DNA of 64,000 nucleotides from an uncultured Muribaculaceae bacterium (GCA_934661195.1 CAKUJD010000001.1:1-64000); one strand, 5' to 3'; shown: positions 17,594-26,224, counted from the first letter of the stretch. Numbers and translations are program-made. Notes: generated by a model from the sequence alone, not told the origin.

Positions 17594-17617
17594 ATTCAAA
17601 TTTGCTAACAGGTTTTG

Positions 17618-17625
17618 CAAAGTTA
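17618..17625 (-). promoter_or_regulatory. -7 box for the Ca2+ ATPase
   Basis: TAACTTTG on the minus strand, 24 nt upstream of the ATG at 17593. It supports that start over an upstream one. Confidence 0.7.
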
Positions 17626-17675
17626 CCACATAATTCACCAATACAATCACAAAAACCATGCCAATCATGCCAACA

Positions 17676-17711
17676 AACCGGGCCTTGCCAGCTAAAAGGC
17701 AAGGCCCGGTT
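17676..17711 (-). terminator. Terminator of feoAB
   Basis: A 14-bp perfect stem (17676-17689 with 17698-17711) is followed on the minus strand by a TTTGTTGG stretch. It lies between the feoAB stop and the ATPase promoter. Confidence 0.8.
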
Positions 17712-17740
17712 CGATTATTTCAACAGCTCTGGTCAGGCGG

Positions 17741-20281
17741 CTAAACAATGAGCCGCGCCACCTGATAGAACACTGCCGACACTACCCAAGCCAGCGTTGT
17801 GGTGTAGAGAGCCGTGAAAATGGCCCACTTCCAGCTGCCGCTTTCGTTCTTGATGGCGGCAATGGTGGCCAGACACGGGAAGTAGAGCAGCACAAACAGC
17901 AGATAGCTGTAGGCCACCAGCGGTGTGACGCCGTCGGCTGTCATTTGGGTGCGCACTGCATCGTATTTGTGCCCGTCGTCGGGGGCTGAATCGTCGGCCA
18001 CAGTCTCGTCGCCGCTGTAGAGCTCGCCCATGGTGGAGGCCACAATCTCCTTTGCCCCCACACCAGCCACAAGGCTAACATCGAGTTTCCAACTGAAGCC
18101 CTGCGGTGTGAACACGGGCGCTATGGCCTTGCCTATGCGGCCTATATAGCTCTGCTCCTGCTGCTGTTGCGGGGTGAGCTGGCTGTTGTGCGGAAAGTAG
18201 CCCAGCGCCCACACAATGATGCTGGCGGTGAGAATTATGCTACCCATCTTCTTCAAGTACTGCTTGCCCTTTTCCCAGGTGTGGCGCGCAATGGCCTTGC
18301 TGGTGGGGAAGCGGTAGGGCGGCAGCTCCATCACAAACGGGGTGTCTTCCTTGCCCACCACATAGCGGCTGAACACACGGCTCATGATCACCGCCATCAC
18401 AATGCCCACCACATACAGCGATATCATCACCATTGAGCGGTATTTGAGGGCAAAGAAGGTGCCGGTTATCATTATGTAGATGGGCAGGCGTGCCGAGCAG
18501 CTCATGAACGGCAGTATGAGCATAGTCACAAGGCGGCTGTGGCGGCTCTCGATGGTGCGCGTGGCCATCACGGCGGGCACGTTGCAGCCAAAGCCCATGA
18601 TGAGTGGGATGAACGACTTGCCGTGCAGTCCCATCTTGTGCATCAGCTTGTCCATTATAAAGGCAGCTCGGGCCATATAGCCGCTGTCTTCCATAAACGA
18701 TATGAAGGCATACAGAATGAGGATTTGCGGCAGGAACACTATCACGGCTCCCACGCCGTCGATAATGCCGCCCGAAATCATGTCCTTAAGCGGACCGGCA
18801 GCCATATGGCTGTCGACCAAGCCGCCAATCCACGACACTGCCGAGTCGATCCAGTCCATTGGATACTGGCCAAGCACAAATGTGGTCTCAAACATCACAA
18901 ACAGCAGCAGGAAGAATATGGGGAAGCCCAGAATGCGGTTGGTGAGAATCTTGTCGATGACGTGGGTCAGGCGGTAGGTGTCCTTCTTGTCGCCCTCCAT
19001 ATAGCCGGCTTCCTTGAGCGCGCCGTGTATGAAGCCGTATTTGGCGTCCATCACGGCCGTTTCGCTGTCTTCCTGCGTCTCGTCCTTGATTTCGGCCGCG
19101 GCCCTGTCGCGGGTGGACAGAATCTGCTCGCCGTCCGACAGGGTGCGCACCAGCTTCTCGGTCTCGCTGTCGTTTTCCAGCAGTTTTATCGACAGGTAGC
19201 GGGTGGAGTAGCGCGAGCGCAGCTCCTTGTGGTTTTTGAGCATGGGCTGCAGCATGGCTATGCCGTGCTCCACAGGCTCGCCCATGTTGATGTGCAGGTG
19301 GCGGAACACATTTTTGCGAGGCTTGTCGTCTTGGGTGGCAAAGTCCTCTTCGTGGTCGCCCATAGGCGCGCTGTAGTCCTTGTGCCACTCGCGTATGTCG
19401 CGTGCCACCTCGGGATTGATGCGTCCGTCGGCTTCGATGAAGTCGACACCCTCATACATGTTGATTACGATGTGGAAGAGCAAGTCGAGCCCCATGCCGG
19501 TCTTAAATGAGGTGGGCACCATGGGCACGCCCAGCAGCTGCGACAGGCGGTCGCGGTCGAGTTGGTCGCCGCGCTGCTCAAACTCATCGTACATGTTGAG
19601 GGCGCACACCATGCGCAGGTGCATGTCGATGAGTTGCGTGGTGAGGTACAGGTTGCGCTCGAGGTTGCTCGAATCTATCACATTGATAATCACATCGGGG
19701 GTTTTGTCCACAATCTGGCGGCGCACATACAGCTCCTCGGGGCTGTAGGCGCTCAGCGAATATGTGCCAGGCAGGTCCACGATGTTGAACTCATAGCCCT
19801 CGAATGTGGCGTGGCCCTCCTTGGCGTCGACGGTCACACCCGAGTAGTTGCCCACGCGCTCGTGGGCTCCGGAGGCAAAGTTGAAGAGCGACGTCTTGCC
19901 GCAGTTGGGGTTGCCCACAAGGGCCACATTTATGGTGCGGCGCTTCTTCATGGCCGCGTCGCGCAGCTGCTGCTCGGTGATTTCGGGCTCGTCGCTGGCA
20001 GTGAGCAGCTTCGATGAAGTCACATCGATGTTGGTCTTCTCGAGCTGCTTGGCCTCTTCAACCGAGATTATCTCTATCATATCGGCCTCGTCGTGCCTCA
20101 GCGACACCTCATAGCCCATCAGCTTGTATTTCACGGGGTCCTTCAAAGGGGCGTTGAGCAGCACCTCAACCGTTTTTCCTTTTATGAAACCCATCTCCAC
20201 AATGCGCTTGCGGAATCCGCCGTGCCCGAGGACTTTGACGATTACGCCTTTTTCTCCTGTTTTTAATTCCGATAGTTTCAT
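17741..20281 (-). CDS. feoB: Fused FeoA-FeoB ferrous iron transporter
   Basis: An inner-membrane Fe2+ uptake GTPase of 846 residues. Residues 1-80 are a FeoA SH3-like domain (MKLSELKTGEKG, MGFIKGKTVEV). A G-protein domain follows with G1 GNPNCGKTS at 123-131, switch residues YSGVTV and G3 DLPGTYSL, then the Gate-containing FeoB membrane core. The fusion is the normal arrangement in Bacteroidales. The middle segment around residues 390-420 is acidic and variable. A TAATTTTG -7 box lies just upstream. No Fur box is obvious. Its terminator precedes the Ca2+ ATPase gene. Confidence 0.95.
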   Translation of the reverse strand: MKLSELKTGEKGVIVKVLGHGGFRKRIVEMGFIKGKTVEVLLNAPLKDPVKYKLMGYEVSLRHDEADMIEIISVEEAKQLEKTNIDVTSSKLLTASDEPEITEQQLRDAAMKKRRTINVALVGNPNCGKTSLFNFASGAHERVGNYSGVTVDAKEGHATFEGYEFNIVDLPGTYSLSAYSPEELYVRRQIVDKTPDVIINVIDSSNLERNLYLTTQLIDMHLRMVCALNMYDEFEQRGDQLDRDRLSQLLGVPMVPTSFKTGMGLDLLFHIVINMYEGVDFIEADGRINPEVARDIREWHKDYSAPMGDHEEDFATQDDKPRKNVFRHLHINMGEPVEHGIAMLQPMLKNHKELRSRYSTRYLSIKLLENDSETEKLVRTLSDGEQILSTRDRAAAEIKDETQEDSETAVMDAKYGFIHGALKEAGYMEGDKKDTYRLTHVIDKILTNRILGFPIFFLLLFVMFETTFVLGQYPMDWIDSAVSWIGGLVDSHMAAGPLKDMISGGIIDGVGAVIVFLPQILILYAFISFMEDSGYMARAAFIMDKLMHKMGLHGKSFIPLIMGFGCNVPAVMATRTIESRHSRLVTMLILPFMSCSARLPIYIMITGTFFALKYRSMVMISLYVVGIVMAVIMSRVFSRYVVGKEDTPFVMELPPYRFPTSKAIARHTWEKGKQYLKKMGSIILTASIIVWALGYFPHNSQLTPQQQQEQSYIGRIGKAIAPVFTPQGFSWKLDVSLVAGVGAKEIVASTMGELYSGDETVADDSAPDDGHKYDAVRTQMTADGVTPLVAYSYLLFVLLYFPCLATIAAIKNESGSWKWAIFTALYTTTLAWVVSAVFYQVARLIV

Positions 20282-20308
20282 TTTATGTGCGAATTACTTT
20301 TTCTGTTG

Positions 20309-20316
20309 CAAAATTA
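20309..20316 (-). promoter_or_regulatory. -7 box for feoAB
   Basis: TAATTTTG on the minus strand, 27 nt upstream of the feoAB ATG. Confidence 0.6.
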
Positions 20317-20359
20317 ATAAATCTTTGGTGCAACACAGTTGCATTGCGGCCATAATCGC

Positions 20360-20367
20360 TAATTTTG
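20360..20367 (+). promoter_or_regulatory. -7 box placed 8 nt before an ATG
   Basis: TAATTTTG, followed by CATTCACT and then ATG at 20376. The transcript would have almost no 5' leader. Confidence 0.55.
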
Positions 20368-20375
20368 CATTCACT

Positions 20376-20549
20376 ATGATTCAGACAACCACTATCGGTA
20401 GCAGCCGCGATGCACTATATGCGCCAGTAAGGCGGCTGTATGAAAGCAGTTTTCCGCTGCATGAGCAGCGCACGCCCGAGCAGCAAGACGCGGCTTTTGA
20501 CAGCCGCGACTACCGCCGCCTGTGCCGCACTGTGATGCGCATGCCGTAG
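20376..20549 (+). pseudogene. N-terminal remnant of a GNAT-type acetyltransferase
   Basis: A 57-codon frame. Its middle (RRLYESSFPLHEQRTPEQQ, then DYRRLC) resembles the first helices of small GNAT acetyltransferases, which typically continue for another 100 residues with the acetyl-CoA-binding core. That core is absent, and the frame stops at 20549 shortly before the next promoter. A perfect -7 box only 8 nt upstream of the ATG survives. It is probably a deletion remnant whose promoter remained intact. A functional short protein cannot be excluded. Similarity is by eye and modest. Confidence 0.45.
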
Positions 20550-20587
20550 TACTCTGGCTGCCGCTTGCTCATTAGTGGCAAACTCAC

Positions 20588-20595
20588 TATCTTTG
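20588..20595 (+). promoter_or_regulatory. -7 box placed 5 nt before the acyltransferase ATG
   Basis: TATCTTTG, then TATGT, then ATG at 20601. The expected transcription start falls at or within a few bases of the start codon, so the operon mRNA is probably leaderless. Confidence 0.6.
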
Positions 20596-20600
20596 TATGT

Positions 20601-21443
20601 ATGCAAAACTGTGCAGAACATAAAACGCTGCAGATCGACGTCGACTCACTGCTGCGGCAGCGGCTGCCGCGCTTGTATGGCTGGCTGCCGCGCATGGCAG
20701 TGCGGTGGATTGAGCGCACCATTCACCAGGACGAACTCAACGAGCTGCTGCGCGCTGTGGGCAACCGCACCGGCGTGGCAGCCGCCGATGCGGCCCTGAG
20801 CCACATGGGCATAAAGCTCAATGTGAGCGGCCTTGAGCACCTGCCAAAAGGCAGGCGGCTGGCACTGGTCAGCAACCATCCGCTGGGCGGCCTCGACGGC
20901 CTTGCGCTGATTTCAATCATGGGCCACCAATTTGGCCCCGACGGCATACGCTTTATGGTCAACGACCTGCTTATGGTCGTGGAACCGCTGCGGTGCCTGT
21001 TTCTGCCCGTCAACAAGTATGGCCGCCAGTCGCGCACAGGGGCCGGCATGATCGAGAGAGAATGGGCAGGCGAGCGGCAGATGCTCACATTCCCTGCCGG
21101 ACTGTGCTCGCGCATGAGGCCCGACGGATCGATTCACGACCTTCCATGGCGAAAGTCATTTGTGACGCATGCGGTGGCCAGCCGCCGCGATGTGGTGCCC
21201 ATCTACTTCAACGCCCGCAACTCCGGCTTTTTCTACCGCCTGGCAAAATTCAGAGAGCGCATAGGGCTTAAATTCAACATAGAAATGATATATTTGCCCA
21301 GCGAAATGCTGAAGTTGCGCGGCGCCACGCTCAACATAAGCATAGGCGAGCCCATAGCGTGGAGCAGCCTCGACGCCGCCCATCCGGCCCAGGAGGCGCG
21401 GCGGCTGTGCGACATGGCATATGCGCTGGGCACTACAGTTTAA
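20601..21443 (+). CDS. Lysophospholipid acyltransferase-like protein, GlsA-type candidate
   Basis: A 280-residue protein. The acyltransferase signature SNHPLGGLDG lies at 91-100 (His93 and Asp99), and FPAGLCSR stands where PlsC enzymes have the substrate-binding motif. The N-terminus IDVDSLLRQRLPRLYGWLP matches the hemolysin-associated subfamily and supports the start at 20601. In Bacteroides a PlsC-like O-acyltransferase (GlsA) adjacent to a COG3176 N-acyltransferase (GlsB) makes glycine lipids, and this pair has the same make-up. The substrate assignment is inference from that parallel. It is the first gene of a six-gene operon ending at 25942. Confidence 0.82.
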   Translation: MQNCAEHKTLQIDVDSLLRQRLPRLYGWLPRMAVRWIERTIHQDELNELLRAVGNRTGVAAADAALSHMGIKLNVSGLEHLPKGRRLALVSNHPLGGLDGLALISIMGHQFGPDGIRFMVNDLLMVVEPLRCLFLPVNKYGRQSRTGAGMIEREWAGERQMLTFPAGLCSRMRPDGSIHDLPWRKSFVTHAVASRRDVVPIYFNARNSGFFYRLAKFRERIGLKFNIEMIYLPSEMLKLRGATLNISIGEPIAWSSLDAAHPAQEARRLCDMAYALGTTV

Positions 21444-21471
21444 CGAAACAGAACGACTACACTATCAAGCA

Positions 21472-22413
21472 ATGGAACAAATCATCGACCCCATCGACCC
21501 AAGGCTCATCGAGCAGGAACTGACCCCCGAGCGGTTTCTGCGGCACACCAACAAAGCCGACAACGAGATTTATGTGACCGACGCCCACAGCGCCCCCAAC
21601 ACAATGCGCGAGATAGGGCGGCTGCGCGAAATCGCGTTCCGCTCATCGGGCGGCGGCACGGGCAAGAGCTGCGACATCGATGAGTTCGACCTGATGGATC
21701 CGCCATGCAAGCAGCTGTTTGTGTGGAACCCTGCCAAGCGCGAAATCATAGGAGCCTACCGCTACATATTGGGCAGCGATGTGAAGGTCGACCCTGCCAC
21801 ACTCTCGCCGCGCATTGCCACAGGCCACATGTTCAGGTTCTCCAAGCGGTTCATCACCGAGTGCCTGCCCGTGACCATTGAGCTCGGGCGCTCGTTTGTG
21901 CGGCCTGAGTACCAGTCGTCGCAAGCCGGAGCCAAAGGGCTGTTTGCGCTCGACAATCTGTGGGACGGGCTGGGCGCGCTCACGGTGATACACCCGCAGG
22001 TGCAATACCTGTTTGGCAAGATGACCATGTATCCCAGCTATCCGCGCGACTGCCGCAACCTGCTGCTGCTGTTTCTGCGGCTGCACTTTCCCGACCCCGA
22101 CCGCCTGGTGGTGCCTATCGAACCGCTCGACACCAGCGGCAATGAGGCCGAGTTCAGCCACTTCTTCACCGGCACCGACTTTGCCGAAGACTACCGCCGG
22201 CTCAAGCACTTCATTCGCGACCATGGCTACAACATTCCACCGCTGGTGAACAGCTATATGAGCCTGTCGCCGCGCATGCACGTGTTTGGCACGGCTGTGA
22301 ACCACGAGTTCGGCGAGGTGGAGGAAACGGGTATCTTCATAAAGATAAACGAGATTGCCGAGCAAAAGAAAAGCCGGCATATCGACACCTACCATTCCGA
22401 CCGACAGCCGTGA
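21472..22413 (+). CDS. Hemolysin-like N-acyltransferase (COG3176), GlsB-type candidate
   Basis: A 313-residue protein from the ATG at 21472, 28 nt after the preceding gene. A frame-compatible ATG at 21421 would overlap it. The fold is GNAT-like. REIAFRSSGGGTGKSCDIDEFD, split by function, contains the conserved RE.AF and DxDxxD elements of the COG3176/OlsB group, followed by LGRSFVRPEYQ. These enzymes transfer an acyl chain from ACP to an amino acid amine, and in Bacteroides GlsB acts on glycine. Its pairing with the PlsC-like protein supports an aminolipid role. The last residues are charged and probably peripheral. Confidence 0.8.
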   Translation: MEQIIDPIDPRLIEQELTPERFLRHTNKADNEIYVTDAHSAPNTMREIGRLREIAFRSSGGGTGKSCDIDEFDLMDPPCKQLFVWNPAKREIIGAYRYILGSDVKVDPATLSPRIATGHMFRFSKRFITECLPVTIELGRSFVRPEYQSSQAGAKGLFALDNLWDGLGALTVIHPQVQYLFGKMTMYPSYPRDCRNLLLLFLRLHFPDPDRLVVPIEPLDTSGNEAEFSHFFTGTDFAEDYRRLKHFIRDHGYNIPPLVNSYMSLSPRMHVFGTAVNHEFGEVEETGIFIKINEIAEQKKSRHIDTYHSDRQP

Positions 22414-22442
22414 GCGCGGCTTGCCACAAAAGCAATCACAGA

Positions 22443-24044
22443 ATGAAAAACATTGATATAATGGAAAAAATAGTACTGCTCACAATGGCACTGTGCCTGC
22501 TGTGTGCCCGGCAGGCCGCGGCGCAGCAGCCTGCCGGCGAAATCACCTACAAGGCCGCCATCACCGCCAACACTGGCAACAGCGACATTGCGCCCTACTA
22601 CATAACTTCGGGCCGCGGCGGCACCGTCACCCAGCGCCACTCGGCTCTGGCAAGCGCAGCCGTTGAGCAACGCACCGACACCACACGGCGGCTGTCGTGG
22701 GGATTTGGCGGCGAGGTGTGGGCAGGCTACAGCTCGAGTGCCGACTACAGCCGCTACAGTGCTGACGGCGGCCAGTTTATGCCCAATGCGCAGCACCCGG
22801 CACGGGTGTGGCTGCAGCAGCTGTATGCCGAGGGCAAATACCGAGGCGTGTTTGTCACCATAGGAGCCAAGCAGCACGCATCACCGCTGCTCAACGGTCG
22901 CCTCTCGAGCGGCGACATGGTGATGAGCGGCAATGCCCGGCCGGGTGCCGGCGCGGCAGCCGGATTTGTCAACTTCCAAAACATTCCCTTCACACGCGGA
23001 TGGGTGCAGATATGCGGCGAAATCGGCTACTACCGCCTGAGCGACGGCGACTGGCTGAAAAACCATTATAACTACTACAACTACAAACTCACTACCGGCT
23101 ACTGGCTCAACTACAAAAACACCTACTTCCGCACCAAGCCCTCCGAGCGCGTGGTGTTCACCATAGGCATGCAGGCCGCATGCCAGTTTGGCGGCTACTA
23201 CAGCCTGTATGAGGGAGGCCAGCTGCAAAGCCACATGAAGATGAGCAGCAACGCCAAGGCGTTTTTCCACGCCTTGATTCCCGGGGCGGGAGGAGGCGGC
23301 AACAAGGGCGACGATGACTATTTTGAGGGCAACCACATTGGCTCGTGGGATGTGATGCTGGAATGCAAACTGCCGCACGGCCACCTGCTGCGCGGCTACT
23401 ACCAGTCGCCGTGGGAAGACGGCTCTGGCATTGGCAAACTCAACGGCTTCGACGGCCTGTGGGGGCTGGAGTGGCGCAACGCCGATCCCATGGCGCCTGT
23501 GAGCGGTGTGGTGGTGGAGTATGTCGACCTCACCAACCAGAGCGGCCCCATCCACTATCGCCCCAGCGACTACACAGAGCCTGGCCATGAGGGAGGGCTG
23601 CTCACCCGCGGCCAGGCTACAGGCAGCGACGACTACTACAACAACTACGCCTACTGCGGCTATCAGTCGCACGGCATGTCGATAGGGTCGCCGTTTGTGA
23701 AGTCGCCCATCTACAACACCGACGGCTACATGGGATTCACCGACAACCTGCTGCGTGGCTTCCACCTGGGCATCAGCGGCCACATAGGCACCCAGTTTGG
23801 CTATCGCGCACTGGCCAGCTACAGGCGCTCGTGGGGTACGCCGTTTGTGCCGCGCACGCAGCCGGTCTCGGCCACCTCGGTAATGATAGAGGCCGCCTAC
23901 AGCCCGCGGCGCGTGGCTGGATTGAGGCTCACAGCGCAGCTGGCCGTTGACCGCGGCAGCCTGTATGGCAACAATGCGGGCGCGCTGCTAAGCATCTCCT
24001 ACAGCGGTATAATCCGCCACAACTCTAATCACTCTCACCGATGA
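22443..24044 (+). CDS. Wzi-like outer-membrane capsule assembly protein
   Basis: A 533-residue exported protein with a signal peptide (residues 7-25, ending RQAAAQQ). It has many alternating aromatic/Gly strands typical of a large outer-membrane beta-barrel and resembles the Bacteroidales Wzi-type family (capsule assembly, PF14052-like). Segments such as GDYDYFEG-type loops and WDVMLECKLPHGHLLRGYY fit. Two starts, 22443 and 22461, both keep the signal peptide. It lies in the putative aminolipid operon and overlaps the next gene by 4 nt (ATGA). The link to capsule is by family and no capsule locus is nearby. Confidence 0.7.
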   Translation: MKNIDIMEKIVLLTMALCLLCARQAAAQQPAGEITYKAAITANTGNSDIAPYYITSGRGGTVTQRHSALASAAVEQRTDTTRRLSWGFGGEVWAGYSSSADYSRYSADGGQFMPNAQHPARVWLQQLYAEGKYRGVFVTIGAKQHASPLLNGRLSSGDMVMSGNARPGAGAAAGFVNFQNIPFTRGWVQICGEIGYYRLSDGDWLKNHYNYYNYKLTTGYWLNYKNTYFRTKPSERVVFTIGMQAACQFGGYYSLYEGGQLQSHMKMSSNAKAFFHALIPGAGGGGNKGDDDYFEGNHIGSWDVMLECKLPHGHLLRGYYQSPWEDGSGIGKLNGFDGLWGLEWRNADPMAPVSGVVVEYVDLTNQSGPIHYRPSDYTEPGHEGGLLTRGQATGSDDYYNNYAYCGYQSHGMSIGSPFVKSPIYNTDGYMGFTDNLLRGFHLGISGHIGTQFGYRALASYRRSWGTPFVPRTQPVSATSVMIEAAYSPRRVAGLRLTAQLAVDRGSLYGNNAGALLSISYSGIIRHNSNHSHR

Positions 24045-24469
24045 AGACAAAGGCATCAATAATCATAGCGGTGCTGCTGGCAATTGTTGCAGTGGCCTGC
24101 ACTCACAACAACGGCGACATTGGCCCGTGGTTCGGGGCTTGGAAGGTGGAGACCATCACGGTCGACGGCGAGCCTAAAGCCGACTATGGCGGCAACCTGT
24201 TTTTTGAGTTTCAGTCAACAGTGGTTAAAATGTGCCTTGTGGGCGACCACCACTCCACCGTCAACGTGATGGGCAACTGGGACGAAGACAGCGGCGGCGC
24301 GCTGCACCTCAACTTCCCCGACCCGCGCCACCAGCCCATTGCGGTCACCGGCCTGCCGGCAGACTGCCGCCTGAGCGTGAAGTGGAGCGGCAGCCGGCGC
24401 ATGACCTTGGAGTGGAGCGACCCCGACACTGGCAAGACAACCGCTTTCAGCCTTAAAAAGTGGAATTGA
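24041..24469 (+). CDS. Lipocalin-like lipoprotein
   Basis: A 142-residue protein. Residues 6-19 are hydrophobic and lead to a lipobox-like VAVAC with Cys20, so it is probably an outer- or periplasm-facing lipoprotein. GPWFGAWKVETITVDGE is the typical first strand of Bacteroidota lipocalin-like proteins, and the alternating beta strands to the C-terminal FSLKKW fit that fold. Its start overlaps the stop of the Wzi-like gene by 4 nt, indicating coupled translation. A lipid-binding role would suit the operon but is inference. Confidence 0.75.
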   Translation: MKTKASIIIAVLLAIVAVACTHNNGDIGPWFGAWKVETITVDGEPKADYGGNLFFEFQSTVVKMCLVGDHHSTVNVMGNWDEDSGGALHLNFPDPRHQPIAVTGLPADCRLSVKWSGSRRMTLEWSDPDTGKTTAFSLKKWN

Positions 24470-24488
24470 TTACACTAAAATCGCATCA

Positions 24489-25016
24489 ATGAACAAGAAG
24501 AAACGCAATCGAACTATATTGTGGTGCATTGCGGCTGCCGTGGTGGCCGCATGCGCAGCCATTGCTGTGCAGCACCCTGGCTTGGTGCGCCGGGCCTACT
24601 GCAAGGTGGCCGACAATGGCGAGCCCAAGCAGCTGTTCACCCCATCGGCCAGCGACTCGATTCGCGGTCAGTATGAGTTTGGCAAGCCAGTGGAGAGCCT
24701 TGTGAATGAGGCAGGAGTCGACACCGACTCCACGCAGCAGGGCGCGCAAGGTGGCAAGGGAGGCGGCATGAGCCGGCAAAGCGTGAAGCAAAAGGTGCGC
24801 GCCGTGCGCTCCAAGTATCACACGCTGCAGGACGTGTATGCACGCTATCAGCAGTCGCCCTCGGCGCAACTGGCCGCACAGGGCAAAAAGCTAAAGGAAG
24901 AGGTTAACAGCGGCATCGACGAACTGATGCCCATAGCGCGGCAGTATGACTACCAAAAAGGCATCAACGAAGCCAACGACATGCGCCGCAACATGCAAAA
25001 AATGAATTTCGACTGA
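24489..25016 (+). CDS. Membrane-anchored protein of unknown function
   Basis: A 175-residue protein. Short positively charged start (MNKKKRNR), one hydrophobic segment at residues 10-27, then a soluble domain with a Gly/Gln-rich linker (near residue 80) and a charged helical C-terminal half (KVRAVRSKYHTLQDVYARYQ, then ANDMRRNMQKM). I recognise no family. It is the fifth gene of the 20601-25942 operon, 19 nt after the lipocalin-like gene and 8 nt before the transporter, so it probably works in the envelope. Confidence 0.7.
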   Translation: MNKKKRNRTILWCIAAAVVAACAAIAVQHPGLVRRAYCKVADNGEPKQLFTPSASDSIRGQYEFGKPVESLVNEAGVDTDSTQQGAQGGKGGGMSRQSVKQKVRAVRSKYHTLQDVYARYQQSPSAQLAAQGKKLKEEVNSGIDELMPIARQYDYQKGINEANDMRRNMQKMNFD

Positions 25017-25024
25017 CACACGAT

Positions 25025-25942
25025 ATGCAAGACGTTTTTACACAAGTGACCGCGCTGTTCGCACTGGTGGTGGTGGGCTTCATCGCCGCCAGGCTGCGCA
25101 TCATCGGGCCTGAATTCAACCGGCAGATGTCGTCGTTTGTGATTCTGATTTCAAGCCCATGCCTCATTTTGGGCTCGGTGATGGGCGACAAAGTGCCCAG
25201 CAGCCAGCTAATAGGACCTCTGATGGTGGCCGGAATGCTCTCGTACGCAGCACTGACGGCTGTGGCTCTGCTGCTGTCGCGCCTGTTCACGCGCCACCGC
25301 GACGACCGCGGCATCTACGCCTTTATGCTCACTTTTGGCAACGTGGGCTTCATCGGCTACCCCGTGGTGGCGTCGCTGTTTGGGCCGCAAGCCATATTCT
25401 ATGCGTGCATCATCAACTTTGCCTTCACGGTGTTTGCCTTCACACTGGGCATGCAAATGGTGAAGGGAGGCCACATGGGCTTCGACTGGCATGTGCTTGT
25501 GAGCCCCGCCATGGTGTGCTCTTATGCGGCCATTGTCCTCGTGGCGCTGGGCGTGCGCCGCTACCCGGCCGTGATATCCATCCCGGTGACTTTGGCTGGC
25601 AGCCTCACGGTGCCAGCCGCGCTGGTCATCATAGGCTCGTCGCTGGCGCAGATGCCGCTGCGCAAAGTGGCTGGCACGCCGCGGGTGTGGATAGCCGCCC
25701 TGTGCCGCCTCGCGGTGATGCCGCTGGTGGCGCTGGCCGTGACGCTGCCGCTGGGCTACGGCCACGACGTGACGGCCATCAGCCTTATTCTGGCGGCTAT
25801 GCCGGTGGGGTCGTTTGGCACCATGTTTTGCCTGCAGTGCGGCCGCGACGAGAGGCTCATGGTGCAGGGCACCTTCATTTCCACACTGCTCTCGGTGGTC
25901 ACCATTCCAGTGGTGGCGGCAATAGCCTTGAAGTTGCTTTAG
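25025..25942 (+). CDS. AEC (auxin efflux carrier) family permease
   Basis: A 305-residue inner-membrane protein with about ten hydrophobic segments in two halves, as in AEC transporters. The N-terminal FALVVVGFIAARLRIIGPE, the NVGFIGYPV stretch and the second-half AMPVGSFGTMFCLQCG are family-like. These carriers move organic acids or other small anions. The substrate here is unknown. It is the last gene of the six-gene operon. The second small transcription unit begins about 55 bp downstream. Confidence 0.87.
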   Translation: MQDVFTQVTALFALVVVGFIAARLRIIGPEFNRQMSSFVILISSPCLILGSVMGDKVPSSQLIGPLMVAGMLSYAALTAVALLLSRLFTRHRDDRGIYAFMLTFGNVGFIGYPVVASLFGPQAIFYACIINFAFTVFAFTLGMQMVKGGHMGFDWHVLVSPAMVCSYAAIVLVALGVRRYPAVISIPVTLAGSLTVPAALVIIGSSLAQMPLRKVAGTPRVWIAALCRLAVMPLVALAVTLPLGYGHDVTAISLILAAMPVGSFGTMFCLQCGRDERLMVQGTFISTLLSVVTIPVVAAIALKLL

Positions 25943-26040
25943 CTTCTTTAATTGCAAACAACGGTTAATGTTGTGGCATGGAAAGCCTTTGCTCAGCTAA
26001 TAAAAGTTAAAATATAACGAAATGTTGCGCCAATATTATG

Positions 26041-26067
26041 TTGTAAAACATATATGCACTACTTTTG
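26041..26067 (+). promoter_or_regulatory. Promoter of small unit copy 2
   Basis: TTG at 26041-26043, a 16-nt spacer, then TACTTTTG at 26060-26067. Spacing and sequence match copy 1. Confidence 0.65.
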
Positions 26068-26073
26068 CATCGG

Positions 26074-26224
26074 TTTTTCATGGTATTAGTTTTTAAGGTA
26101 TGAAATTCACGGGCGTCGGGATGACGGTTTTGAAATTCATTGTTTAAGGTTTATGTTAATGGTATTAGAAGGTTAATTAGTTAAGCAATCCTGGACGCTG
26201 AGTCTAGGATTTACTTTTTTTATA
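26074..26224 (+). ncRNA. Small transcription unit, copy 2
   Basis: A transcript of about 150 nt on the plus strand with a TTG-N16-TACTTTTG promoter. Its terminator stem is AATCCTGGAC/GTCTAGGATT (one G-U pair, loop GCTGA) followed by seven T residues. The transcribed part is nearly identical to copy 1 at 10895-11045, which is inverted. Similarity continues upstream past the promoter to about 25997 (11122 in copy 1) but is much weaker there. No same-strand gene follows, since pgeF converges on it. The remainder of 25943-26370 holds nothing I recognise. Confidence 0.6.
26100..26147 (+). CDS. Possible 15-residue peptide in small unit copy 2
   Basis: The frame reads MKFTGVGMTVLKFIV and stops. The first 14 codons equal those of copy 1, after which a one-base indel gives copy 1 a longer end. 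The difference weakens the case for a conserved peptide, but the ATG sits about 26 nt into the transcript, a plausible position. Confidence 0.2.
   Translation: MKFTGVGMTVLKFIV

Noticed and set aside
15671..17608. A 645-codon open frame opposite the Ca2+ ATPase, and similar long frames opposite pepP (34525-36027) and the 919-residue protein gene (36180-37427)
   Set aside because: They mirror well-supported genes, are rich in His/Ala/Val as expected from complement reading of high-GC codons, and contain no family motif.
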